64,000 bases of DNA, from the NCBI RefSeq assembly GCF_000369625.1, contig NZ_KB850111.1, positions 486,693 to 550,692 of the forward strand, written 5' to 3'. The translations under genes were made by a program, and so were the position numbers. Origin of the DNA: Acinetobacter variabilis (GTDB lineage Bacteria; Pseudomonadota; Gammaproteobacteria; Pseudomonadales; Moraxellaceae). Below are positions 1-8,577 of the stretch, one piece after another; the first letter of the stretch is position 1, and each line of letters begins with the position of its first letter. The notes beneath the pieces were generated by a model. The model did no database searches. It saw only the letters and a program-made list of their open reading frames with translations, and had not been told where the DNA came from.

Positions 1-887
1 TCGCAGAACTCACGCATGGCATCGGTCACGCCAGAACGTAAGCCATTCACGTGAGTACCACCTTGTGCGGTTGGAATCAGGTTGACGTAGGATTCCTGAA
101 TACTTTCTCCACCTTCCACATTCCAGCAGATGGCAAATTCTGCACTGGCACGCTCAGCGTCACCTGTCGCCACAAAAGCAGGAGCCGGAATGATTTCACG
201 GTCTTCCAGCTCATCCATCAAATAGTCGACCAGACCATTTTCAAACTGCCAGGTGATCTTTTCATCATTGATCTGGTCGATATAGTTAATTTGCAGACCA
301 GCAGCCAATACCGCTTTAGCTTTTAAGTTATGTTTTAGGGCTTTAAGCGCGAATTTTGGAGAATCGAAATATTTGGTTTCCGGCCAGAAATGAACAGTTG
401 TCCCTGTGGCACGTTTCGGTGCCTTACCTTCTAACACTTCTAACGGTGCAGTCGGTTCACCATTTTCAAAGGCCATTTTATACAGGTTGCCGTGACGCTG
501 AACTTCAACTTCTACGCGGCTAGAAAGCGCGTTGACGACCGAGATCCCCACCCCGTGCAGACCGCCAGAAAATTGATAATTATCGGTACTGAACTTACCA
601 CCGGCATGCAGTTTGGTCAGGATAATTTCAATCCCGCTCTGACCATATTCTGGGTGAATATCGACAGGCATACCACGGCCATTATCTTCAACTGATAATG
701 AACCATCCTTATACACCGTGACCGTGACTTTATTGGCATGTCCCGCGAGTGCCTCATCGACCGCATTATCAATCACTTCCTGCGCCAAGTGGTTTGGACG
801 AGAGGTATCGGTATACATGCCCGGACGACGACGCACCGGATCTAGACCAGATAAAACTTCAAGAGATTGAGCCGTATATTTAGACAC
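1..887 (-). CDS. parE: DNA topoisomerase IV subunit B, N-terminal part (partial)
   Basis: ATPase subunit of topoisomerase IV, which with ParC decatenates daughter chromosomes. Only about 295 N-terminal codons lie in the window; the gene runs off the left edge. Translation shows the GHKL ATP-binding fold: an N-terminal VLSGLDPVRRRPGMY stretch, EVIDNAVDEA, the DNGRGMPV loop, and the lid GGLHGVGISVVNALS. The wording HPEYGQSGIEIILTKLHAGG fits ParE better than GyrB. The start is GTG at 887, one base after the stop of the upstream esterase, so the two genes are probably translationally coupled. The yqiA-parE order is also that of E. coli. Confidence 0.93.
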   Translation of the reverse strand, partial: MSKYTAQSLEVLSGLDPVRRRPGMYTDTSRPNHLAQEVIDNAVDEALAGHANKVTVTVYKDGSLSVEDNGRGMPVDIHPEYGQSGIEIILTKLHAGGKFSTDNYQFSGGLHGVGISVVNALSSRVEVEVQRHGNLYKMAFENGEPTAPLEVLEGKAPKRATGTTVHFWPETKYFDSPKFALKALKHNLKAKAVLAAGLQINYIDQINDEKITWQFENGLVDYLMDELEDREIIPAPAFVATGDAERASAEFAICWNVEGGESIQESYVNLIPTAQGGTHVNGLRSGVTDAMREFC

Positions 888-888
888 G

Positions 889-1482
889 TTATTCGGTTTC
901 CTTTTTTATGCAGTCGGATAAAAACTGTAAGAGCAGCGGAATTTTCTCCGCAAAATCATCCATGCCATGGCTGCCATTGGCCTCGGTCATTAGCAGTGCA
1001 GGTGGACGAGCTGAACTATAATAGCGATGTGCTTCACGATAATCCAAAACTTCATCGCCTTGTTGTAACAGCACTAATATTTTGTCTGCATCTTGCGCAG
1101 TTGGTAGTGCCATGGCTTCGAGCTGGCCAAGATCTGCGTCATTCAGGCACCAGTTCGGATGAACCTGCAGGGGCAATTCATCATCAAACAGTTCACGAAA
1201 CAGTTGCCATGGTCGCATTGCCGGATTGATCAGTACAGCCGGCACATGCGCTTGAGCGACCAGATATGTCGCATAGAATCCCCCAAGACTACTGCCGACC
1301 AATGCCACCTGATCCATCGACTGGATCAATTTAGAAATCTTCTGAATTGCAGCCATCGGCGGCATGTTCAAATCGGGTAAATGCACCTGAATATCCGGGT
1401 ACTTGGCACAGTATTGTTCCAATAACTGGCCTTTAATCGAGCTGCTACTACTCTTGAACCCATGCAGGTAAATGATATTCAT
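889..1482 (-). CDS. yqiA: YqiA-like alpha/beta-fold esterase
   Basis: Small serine esterase (197 aa) of the YqiA/YcfP family, cytoplasmic. The N-terminus has the oxyanion segment IIYLHGFKSSSSS, the nucleophile elbow is GSSLGG near residue 70, and a late GSHG supplies the likely catalytic His. I start it at the ATG at 1482; the longer in-frame option at 1506 is a TTG and adds eight residues the family lacks. No strong Shine-Dalgarno is visible. The stop sits one base before parE, as in the E. coli yqiA-parE pair. The physiological substrate of the family is not established, so the name means family only. Confidence 0.82.
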   Translation of the reverse strand: MNIIYLHGFKSSSSSIKGQLLEQYCAKYPDIQVHLPDLNMPPMAAIQKISKLIQSMDQVALVGSSLGGFYATYLVAQAHVPAVLINPAMRPWQLFRELFDDELPLQVHPNWCLNDADLGQLEAMALPTAQDADKILVLLQQGDEVLDYREAHRYYSSARPPALLMTEANGSHGMDDFAEKIPLLLQFLSDCIKKETE

Positions 1483-1729
1483 CGGCAATAAATAAAAAAC
1501 AAACAAAATGTCAAAATTTAATTTAAAAGTGTGAAATACACTTCATTTTATAACCGCTTAACTTAATTGCTTAAATTGTCTGACAAAAAAGCCTTTAATG
1601 TTATGCAATTCTCGCTATTTTAAGAGTATTCCGAATAAATTGAGAATCAAGAATACTGAAAAAAGAATTTATACCGTGAAGTGCTCAAAAAAGAAAGATG
1701 TCTACGGCTCATATAAAGGATAGGATCAA

Positions 1730-3061
1730 ATGCCAAGTTTAACGCCATTGCATGAAACCTATTGTCGATGGGACCGAACTCCGCTTAGCCAGGCAGATGT
1801 CCTGGAAGGCCTGGCACAATTGGTCACCATGCGCTTTAGTGATATAGTACAGGAGCTGATTAAATCGATTCAGCGTGAAATTTTAATGAGCGTATTCGGG
1901 CTGAGTGAAAAAAATTCCAAAACTTTCCAGAATATTCCTTATATCGTACGTCTGTATCAAATGTCTTATGACATGATCTTTCATTATGGCAATACCCTGA
2001 TCGCGCCTGGACTGCGCCGCATTATTGAAAGATTTCCCAAATTACATAATAAACCCCTGACCCCGACCATGCATTTTATGGTCAGTGCCCTGAACGGGAT
2101 TATTGGCGATTATCTGCTGAAATATCAGAATCCTCTCGCCTTGCCGATGCTTATTTACGATCATTATGGTTCTCTGCAACAAGGTGAGCTAACCGGACGC
2201 ATTACCCTATTTGTGCATGGTCTGTGCATGAACCATCTGGACTGGTCAACTCGTAAATACCCGGGTATTGGGGAAAAATTGCTGGCTCAGCGCGACCATA
2301 ATACCATGCTGTACCTGAACTATAATACCGGACGCCGCATTTCAGCCAATGGCCGCAGTCTGGCCAATACCTTGCAAGATCTGGTCAAACGTAATCCGGG
2401 AATTACCAGTATTGATCTGATCGGACACAGTATGGGCGGTCTGGTGTCACGCAGTGCCCTATTCTATGGCAAACAGAATGTCTATGACTGGATTCCGATG
2501 GTGGAAAATCTGGTCTGTCTAGGTTCACCGCATCATGGTGCGGTATTGGAACGTTTTGGTTTTAGCTTGCAGGAAAAAATTGGACATTTTCCTTTAGTGA
2601 AAATTGTGGGACATGTGGTGAATATTCGCAGTAACGGGATTCTGGACTTACGTCATGGCAGTGTTCGGGATGATGACTGGGAATATAATCCGGTACGGAT
2701 TGGCTTTATGGACGATAACCGTAAACCTGCACCGATTCCTGCGCATATCAATGCCTATCTGGTGGCAGGTACGATCGAGTTTGAACACCATACCAACAAA
2801 ACGCTTAATGTGATCGGCGATTATCTGGTCAGTGTCAAAAGTGCCTTGGGCGAACATTCCCATCCGCGTTTTGACCTGAAAGTACCTGATGCCCATAAGG
2901 CGATTTTCTATGGCCTAAATCATTTTGAAATTCAGTATCATCCACTGGTAGCTGAACAGATTGTGCGCTGGTTCTATCCAGGTGTGGAAGATGAAGCCTA
3001 TACGCAAATTCATGAATATGTGACCGATCTGGACAGTATTGAAGGCATTGCCCTGACCTGA
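1730..3061 (+). CDS. Lipase/esterase-like alpha/beta hydrolase
   Basis: Predicted serine hydrolase of 443 aa. The central region has LFVHGLCMNHLDW, typical of an oxyanion-hole strand, then DLIGHSMGGLVSRSAL with the GxSxG nucleophile motif near residue 235, and CLGSPHHGAVLE, a segment shared with PGAP1-like and triacylglycerol lipases. A His near the C-terminus (GLNHFEIQYHP) is a plausible catalytic base. The N-terminal ~150 residues are helical with no clear signal peptide. A good ribosome site (AAGGATAGGA) precedes the ATG. The gene stands alone and converges on dsbB through a shared terminator. Substrate unknown. Confidence 0.75.
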   Translation: MPSLTPLHETYCRWDRTPLSQADVLEGLAQLVTMRFSDIVQELIKSIQREILMSVFGLSEKNSKTFQNIPYIVRLYQMSYDMIFHYGNTLIAPGLRRIIERFPKLHNKPLTPTMHFMVSALNGIIGDYLLKYQNPLALPMLIYDHYGSLQQGELTGRITLFVHGLCMNHLDWSTRKYPGIGEKLLAQRDHNTMLYLNYNTGRRISANGRSLANTLQDLVKRNPGITSIDLIGHSMGGLVSRSALFYGKQNVYDWIPMVENLVCLGSPHHGAVLERFGFSLQEKIGHFPLVKIVGHVVNIRSNGILDLRHGSVRDDDWEYNPVRIGFMDDNRKPAPIPAHINAYLVAGTIEFEHHTNKTLNVIGDYLVSVKSALGEHSHPRFDLKVPDAHKAIFYGLNHFEIQYHPLVAEQIVRWFYPGVEDEAYTQIHEYVTDLDSIEGIALT

Positions 3062-3100
3062 TCGAAGGTAAAAAATTTGGTTCGCCTCTAAGAGAGTAAT

Positions 3101-3132
3101 AAAAAAAGCCAGTCTGTAGACTGGCTTTTTTT
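3101..3132. terminator. Bidirectional rho-independent terminator
   Basis: AGCCAGTC / GACTGGCT stem with a TGTA loop, flanked by an A-run on the left and a T-run on the right, so it works on both strands. It separates the convergent hydrolase gene and the dsbB end. Confidence 0.9.
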
Positions 3133-3149
3133 GATTCAGATTTTGAAAA

Positions 3150-3677
3150 TCAGTATTTATCTCTTAGACGTTTGACGGGCGCAGTCTGATATTTGCGGAA
3201 TAATTGCCACAGGCTGATCAGCAATAAGATACTGAAGAACACCAATGACCAGACCGGTAAAGATTGCCCCAGGAACGTCCAGTCAATGGCAGCACATTCA
3301 CCTGACCCATTCAGTACCTGCTGTAATACCGATTTCATCGGCAAAGTTTCCAGCCAGTAATCCAGACCTGGGCCACAGCTCGGCACTCGATCTGGGGGCA
3401 GATTCTGTAACCAGACATGCCGTGCAGCGACACCGACTGACCATAAGATACTGAGCGAGCCTAAGAAAGCATAACCACGCTTCATGGCATTGGATTTCGG
3501 ATTATGCAGCAAAGCAATCAGGGAGATAATCCCCAGTCCGATTAATCCGATTCGTTGAAACACACACAATGGGCAAGGATTCAGCCCCTGTCCATGCTCA
3601 AGATACAAAGCAAATGCCATCCCGGCAACAGATGCCAAAAACAACACACCACTCACGAAGCGATAACCCCATTGCAT
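3150..3677 (-). CDS. dsbB: Disulfide bond formation protein B
   Basis: Inner-membrane quinone reductase that re-oxidises DsbA and passes electrons to ubiquinone. The 175-aa product has four hydrophobic segments and the first periplasmic CxxC, NPCPLCVF, at C35/C38; a second pair of cysteines (VPSC and GEC) lies in the next periplasmic loop, as the mechanism requires. The ATG at 3677 has a good ribosome site (AAGAGGA). It lies 18 nt after gshA on the same strand, so the two probably share a transcript. DsbA, its partner, is also in this window at 40.1-40.75 kb. Confidence 0.93.
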   Translation of the reverse strand: MQWGYRFVSGVLFLASVAGMAFALYLEHGQGLNPCPLCVFQRIGLIGLGIISLIALLHNPKSNAMKRGYAFLGSLSILWSVGVAARHVWLQNLPPDRVPSCGPGLDYWLETLPMKSVLQQVLNGSGECAAIDWTFLGQSLPVWSLVFFSILLLISLWQLFRKYQTAPVKRLRDKY

Positions 3678-3695
3678 GGTTAATCCTCTTATTTA

Positions 3696-5273
3696 TTATC
3701 GATATTGGGCTAAATATTCAGTAAAACTGATCGTGTTATCTTGCTCGAGCTGCTGTTGTTGCTGCAATGACTTTTGTGACAATTCATTGAAATATTTAAG
3801 TGTTTCTTTGCTTAATCGATGTGATTCATAGAGATTGCTATGCTGATGGGCCAAATGCTGGCCAAATTGCCACATGCTGCTGTGACTACGGATATCTCCG
3901 ACAATCAGGGCTGACAAGGTCGCATCAACTTCATCAACACGGATCTGCATGGCTTGCATAGCATTGTTATATAGATTAGTTTCATAAGCCTGATCGAGCA
4001 ATTGAGCCAGTGGCTGCATACGTTGCAAATGCAGATTACACCAGTCTTCAATCATATAGCGCTGGCCATTTTCCATAATCGCAGCGTTATAGGCACGACC
4101 ACGGTTGACCACTTCAGCCTGATTCTGGTCAATGATTTCCTGTTCGGCATCCAACAGCGCCGGGCTGTCTTGCAATAAGCAGTACAGTGCCACTACTTCC
4201 AGGAAGCCGGCAGTATCTTCATTGATCCCGATCGCGCTATACGGATTGACATCGACAGCACGCAGCTCGACATAGCCAATCCCGCGATTTTGCAAGGCTT
4301 GTGATGGAGTTTCGCCTTCTTGAGGTACCTGCTTTGGACGCACCAGACTGTAGTATTCATTTTCAATCTGTAGCACATGGTCATTGATCTGAATTGGCTG
4401 ACCATTGGCATCATCCAGACCCAGACGGGTAAACTGTTTGTACGGTGTTTTAACCGCTTTTTGCAGACCTTCCAGATAATCCTGCAGATTATTGTAGTGA
4501 ATACCCAGCTGTTTCTGTGCTGAATTCTGGTAGCCAAAACGTCCCATCCGTAATGCAGTCGAATAAGGCGTATATAAAGTACCGCGTACCAGCGGGAATA
4601 AATGGTGATCGCGTCCAGTCATAAAACACTGGCAAACTGCTGGACTGGCGCCGACCAGGAAAATCACCAACGGGGTTAAACGAATAAAGTTACGGATCAG
4701 CCCCATATAGCGATGGCTGCGATAATCCTGCAAGCTTAAAGCGCGCAGCTCTTCATCAGTTTCCTGTTCTTGTAGCGCTATAAAGAAATGATCCGGGAAA
4801 GACAGATTATAGTGAACCCCGGAAATGGTCTGCATACGGCGACCATAACGCACGCCTAAACCATGACGATACAGCGTTTTAAATAAGCCAATATTGGAGC
4901 TGCCATATTGCGCCAGCGGGATATTTTCATCCTTACTGTCGAGCATGCACGGCATAGACATCGGCCAGAGCTTTTCATCATTTTTCAGATGACGGTGTAC
5001 AAAGGCATGAATGTCAGTCAGATAGTTGAGGGCTTCAGTAATACTCTCTTTCGGTGGAGTAATAAACTCCATCAAGGCTTCAGAATAATCGGTCGTAATA
5101 TGCGGATGTGTCAGAGCTGAACCTAAGGCATGAGGATGCGGTTCCTGTGACAGGAAACCATTGCTTTGCATACGCAAGCTCTCACGCTCGATACCGCGCA
5201 GCATTCCTTTGATGAGCGACGAATCTACCCATTCCGGTAATACATCATGGGCAGTCGATTCAGGTTGACTCAT
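3696..5273 (-). CDS. gshA: Glutamate-cysteine ligase
   Basis: First enzyme of glutathione synthesis: ATP-dependent joining of the glutamate gamma-carboxyl to cysteine, in the cytoplasm. The 525-aa length and the N-terminal GIERESLRM segment match the proteobacterial GshA type. Other family segments are GVHYNLSFPD, FLVGASPAVC, the arginine-rich middle and ELRAVDVNPYSAIGI. Start is the ATG at 5273. A Gln-rich stretch occurs near the C-terminus. Together with dsbB downstream and dsbA elsewhere, this is a thiol-redox neighbourhood. Confidence 0.93.
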   Translation of the reverse strand: MSQPESTAHDVLPEWVDSSLIKGMLRGIERESLRMQSNGFLSQEPHPHALGSALTHPHITTDYSEALMEFITPPKESITEALNYLTDIHAFVHRHLKNDEKLWPMSMPCMLDSKDENIPLAQYGSSNIGLFKTLYRHGLGVRYGRRMQTISGVHYNLSFPDHFFIALQEQETDEELRALSLQDYRSHRYMGLIRNFIRLTPLVIFLVGASPAVCQCFMTGRDHHLFPLVRGTLYTPYSTALRMGRFGYQNSAQKQLGIHYNNLQDYLEGLQKAVKTPYKQFTRLGLDDANGQPIQINDHVLQIENEYYSLVRPKQVPQEGETPSQALQNRGIGYVELRAVDVNPYSAIGINEDTAGFLEVVALYCLLQDSPALLDAEQEIIDQNQAEVVNRGRAYNAAIMENGQRYMIEDWCNLHLQRMQPLAQLLDQAYETNLYNNAMQAMQIRVDEVDATLSALIVGDIRSHSSMWQFGQHLAHQHSNLYESHRLSKETLKYFNELSQKSLQQQQQLEQDNTISFTEYLAQYR

Positions 5274-5485
5274 TACAATCTCGCTTAATGGGGGGTAACT
5301 ATTAAAATAGAATCATCGGTTTAGCTTAGTATACCGCGATTTCCAGACAGCACATGCTGCCCTGCCTAGTTTTCAAGCAAACCATTGATTTTTAGTTAGG
5401 CAAATTTTTAACACAAAGTTTCTCTATAAGACATGTGAAATTTGTGATTTTATTGACAAATAAATGCTAATAAATTGTAAACATT

Positions 5486-6025
5486 ATGAATTATCAAGAT
5501 ATTTTAGATTTCTGGTTTAGTCCTGAGACTCAACCCAACTGGTTTGCCAAAAGTGACCAGTTCGACCAAAGTTTGAAGGAAAAATTTGGCGATATTCTGG
5601 AACAGGCGAGTAAGGCTGAACTATGGTCATGGCGTAAGAATGCTGACGGCCGGTTAGCAGAAATCCTTGTTCTGGACCAGTTTTCACGGAATATTTTTCG
5701 GGATACGCCGGGTGCTTTTGCCCAAGACAGTCTGGCTTTGGCACTGGCTCAGGAAGCCATCAGCCAGGATCTGGACAAGCAGCTGAGCCCGGAGCAACGT
5801 TCCTTCCTTTATATGCCTTTCATGCATAGCGAATCTAAATTAATCCATGAATTTGCGCTAAAATTATTTCAGCGCCTCGGCAATCCAGAAAACCTCGAAT
5901 ATGAAATTAAGCATAAAATCATTATTGACCGTTTCGGACGCTACCCACATCGCAACCAGATTCTGGGTCGTGAATCCACCGAGGAAGAATTGAGTTTCCT
6001 GACCCAGCCAGATAGCAGCTTCTAA
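5486..6025 (+). CDS. DUF924 family protein
   Basis: A 179-aa soluble helical protein of the DUF924 family. Diagnostic segments are ILDFWFSPE at the N-terminus, ILVLDQFSRNIFRDTP near residue 60, and FLYMPFMHSE followed by RFGRYPHRNQILGRESTEEE near the end. The family is widespread but has no settled function. It is the first gene of a co-directional run with a lipoprotein (41 nt later) and a DUF445 protein. No clear Shine-Dalgarno precedes the ATG. Confidence 0.85.
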   Translation: MNYQDILDFWFSPETQPNWFAKSDQFDQSLKEKFGDILEQASKAELWSWRKNADGRLAEILVLDQFSRNIFRDTPGAFAQDSLALALAQEAISQDLDKQLSPEQRSFLYMPFMHSESKLIHEFALKLFQRLGNPENLEYEIKHKIIIDRFGRYPHRNQILGRESTEEELSFLTQPDSSF

Positions 6026-6066
6026 AGGTCTGTAATTCGCTGGATCATCCTATCAGGAGAACGAAG

Positions 6067-6636
6067 ATGAAAAAAACTGTCATTGCCCTGACCCTTGCGA
6101 CGGCAGCCCTGCTTTCTGGCTGTGCAACGACTCCGTCTAAGCCGCTGACCTTTGACCAGCTCGGCCAGTACAGCACCACCCCACTGAACGCCAACACCTA
6201 CCGCATCAGTTTTCAGGCGCGACCTAATATGAGTTTCGGTACGGCCGAAGAAATCACCCTGCTGAAAGCCGCTCAAACTACGGTACAAAATGGCTTCCAG
6301 TTTTTCCAGGTATTGAACGATCCTAGTAACCGTACCCAGCAACCACCGCGTCAGGCAATTGTCTATCCGGCGCCTAGCATCTATCCATACGGCTATTATC
6401 GTCCTTATGGTTATTCCCGACGCTATCCGGGATTCTGGCCTGATCCATTCTATGATCAGCCCTATACTGTTACTTTAGATCCTGCTCAAGTGGCTTATAC
6501 CATTGAGTGCTTTAAAGCCGGTCAGGAACCGAAAGATGCCTTTGATGCCCGCTTGATTTTACAATCACTTGGCGCTAAATATGGAGTAAGTCCATCCGGC
6601 CAAGTACTACAACCACAGCCGGCCACGCCTCAATAA
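6067..6636 (+). CDS. Lipoprotein, CC0125/CC1285-like
   Basis: A 189-aa secreted lipoprotein. The signal peptide ends in the lipobox LLSGC with the acylated Cys at about residue 19. The body has the segment YRISFQARPNMSFGTAEE, then a Tyr/Pro-rich stretch with repeated PYG and YPG, and a C-terminal part. The pattern resembles the CC0125/CC1285 family of lipoproteins, but I recognise it only loosely. The ATG has a strong AGGAG. It is followed 11 nt later by the DUF445 gene. Function unknown. Confidence 0.75.
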   Translation: MKKTVIALTLATAALLSGCATTPSKPLTFDQLGQYSTTPLNANTYRISFQARPNMSFGTAEEITLLKAAQTTVQNGFQFFQVLNDPSNRTQQPPRQAIVYPAPSIYPYGYYRPYGYSRRYPGFWPDPFYDQPYTVTLDPAQVAYTIECFKAGQEPKDAFDARLILQSLGAKYGVSPSGQVLQPQPATPQ

Positions 6637-6647
6637 CAGGATGATTT

Positions 6648-7949
6648 ATGCAGAAAGAGCAGCCGTCATCAAGCTTACAACGCAGTAAACGCTTCGCGAC
6701 CATTGCACTGGTCGTTGCAGTACTGGCTTGGCTGGCGCTGATGATTACTGCCAAACTGCTGCCTGAATATGTCTGGCTGATTCATATCCTGATGCTCTCT
6801 GCTGAGGCGGGTGTGGTCGGTGGTCTGGCAGACTGGTATGCAATTACCGTACTGTTCCGTAATCCTTTTGGCCGGCTGCCGATTCCAAAATTTTTACGTG
6901 ACCATACTGAAATTATTCCACGCAATAAAGCCCGGATTGCCGAATCTATGGGTCGTTTTGTGCAGGAAAATTTCCTTTCTCCGCAAATCGTGCAGCGCAG
7001 CCTGGCCAGTACCGATTTAAGTCTGGCTGCCGGCCGCTGGCTGGCCAATCCACAGAATAATGCTCAAGTCACACAAGTGATTCAGCAGACTGTACCTAAA
7101 GTATTTGAATTTGTCGGGCAGGAACAGATCGCCGGATTTATTCAGAGCAACAGTGTGCAATGGGTCAAAAATACCCAGATCAATACCTTGGCCAGCGAAA
7201 TGTTACGCGCTGTTTTAAAAAATGATTTCCATCAGGATGTGCTGCAACGCGGCCTGGATGTGGTGCATGCCTGGATGACCTCACATCCCGAACAGACTCG
7301 TGAGCTGACCCGCACTTTATTCAAGGAAATGGGGGTCTGGAGACTGGCCAAAGGCGCCAGCTGGATCGGCATTGATGTGCAGCAGCGCAGTATCGATTCC
7401 GTGATTCAGCGGGTGGAAGCCATGTTGGCAGATCCCGACCATCCTTGGCGGCTTAAAATTGAAGAAACTGCTCAAGAACTGATGCAGCAATTGGCAGATT
7501 CTGAAAGTATGGCCAGCCAGCGACTTAATGAAACCAAAGATGCCCTGCTCGACAGTCCACAAGTGCTGAATTTTATCAGTGGTGCAGTGGTCATTTTATG
7601 CGATGCCATCAAGGCGGATTTGCAAAAGTCGGATTCAGGGATTGCAGAGAATCTGCGAGTTGCCATTCAGCAAGTCGGTGAGAATATTATTTCAAATACC
7701 TCAGTGCGTGAGTTACTGAATAAACGTCTCAGTGGTATCGCTGTAGACTTAAGTGACCAGTACAGTGAGAAAGTGATTCGTTTTATCAGTGAACGTATTC
7801 ATGAATGGGATTCGACCGAGATGATCGACAAGATTGAAAACGAAGTCGGTGGTGACCTACATATGATCCGGGTCAATGGTGTCGTGGTCGGAGCCTGTAT
7901 TGGTCTGATCCTTGGGATCATCCGCGCTGCAGTCGAGCATCTGATTTAA
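6648..7949 (+). CDS. DUF445 family membrane protein (YjiN-like)
   Basis: A 433-aa protein with N-terminal hydrophobic segments at about residues 15-60, a long soluble helical middle, and a C-terminal hydrophobic hairpin (VVVGACIGLILGIIRAA). The segment GGLADWYAITVLFRNPFG is characteristic of the DUF445/YjiN family. Probably an inner-membrane protein with a large extramembrane domain; function unknown. Likely cotranscribed with the lipoprotein 11 nt upstream. Confidence 0.82.
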   Translation: MQKEQPSSSLQRSKRFATIALVVAVLAWLALMITAKLLPEYVWLIHILMLSAEAGVVGGLADWYAITVLFRNPFGRLPIPKFLRDHTEIIPRNKARIAESMGRFVQENFLSPQIVQRSLASTDLSLAAGRWLANPQNNAQVTQVIQQTVPKVFEFVGQEQIAGFIQSNSVQWVKNTQINTLASEMLRAVLKNDFHQDVLQRGLDVVHAWMTSHPEQTRELTRTLFKEMGVWRLAKGASWIGIDVQQRSIDSVIQRVEAMLADPDHPWRLKIEETAQELMQQLADSESMASQRLNETKDALLDSPQVLNFISGAVVILCDAIKADLQKSDSGIAENLRVAIQQVGENIISNTSVRELLNKRLSGIAVDLSDQYSEKVIRFISERIHEWDSTEMIDKIENEVGGDLHMIRVNGVVVGACIGLILGIIRAAVEHLI

Positions 7950-8036
7950 TTGGTGTTTTAGCTAGAGATCCCATCTGTTAGCGAATGTTTTTTACCTTCT
8001 AAAACTTCTTTCTTAATTCTCATTGATAGAAAACAA

Positions 8037-8324
8037 TTATTTGGGTGGCTGATTTCCTGACATATCGACCAGCAATCCGGCAAATTTGCGTACAAAAGGC
8101 AAAAGCGTTACCACAATTGGAAAAGCAATTGCCCAGGAAATCATCCAGTTATGAAACCAGAGCGCCATGAAGCCTTCAATCCAGCCCAGATTGCGCAGCA
8201 TGTTGATCATGGAAATAATCCCACTCATCAGACAGGACAAGATAAAAGGCACAATGACCAAGGCCCATTTGGCTGGAAGTTTGGGAATATTGCCGATGAT
8301 GGTCGGGTGCTGTTTTGAATCCAT
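8037..8324 (-). CDS. DUF2798-like small membrane protein
   Basis: A 95-aa protein with two hydrophobic segments (WALVIVPFILSCLMSGIISM and WMISWAIAFPIVVTLLPFV) and the family-like ending FVRKFAGLLVD. I start it at the ATG at 8324, preceded by AAAGAG; an in-frame ATG at 8387 would add a 21-residue tail with no ribosome site. It stands alone between the DUF445 gene and argS. Function unknown. Confidence 0.75.
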   Translation of the reverse strand: MDSKQHPTIIGNIPKLPAKWALVIVPFILSCLMSGIISMINMLRNLGWIEGFMALWFHNWMISWAIAFPIVVTLLPFVRKFAGLLVDMSGNQPPK

Positions 8325-8577
8325 GCTGACTCTTTTTATTGTTTCAATCAGGCTAATATAGGCCATTTTGATTGCTGGATGATTCATTTTTTATAGCAAA
8401 GTTTGCAACTTATTTATTCTGCTCTTTCTCATGTGATCCTTCATTGATGACCGACCGATGGATAGAAACCATAGGCTGTTAATCGTATATTTTTTATTCC
8501 CCATAAATGGTTTTACCTAAAGAGTCGGAAATTTGCTATATTTGCTGTTTTTCTGCGATATCTATTTTCGACTGATT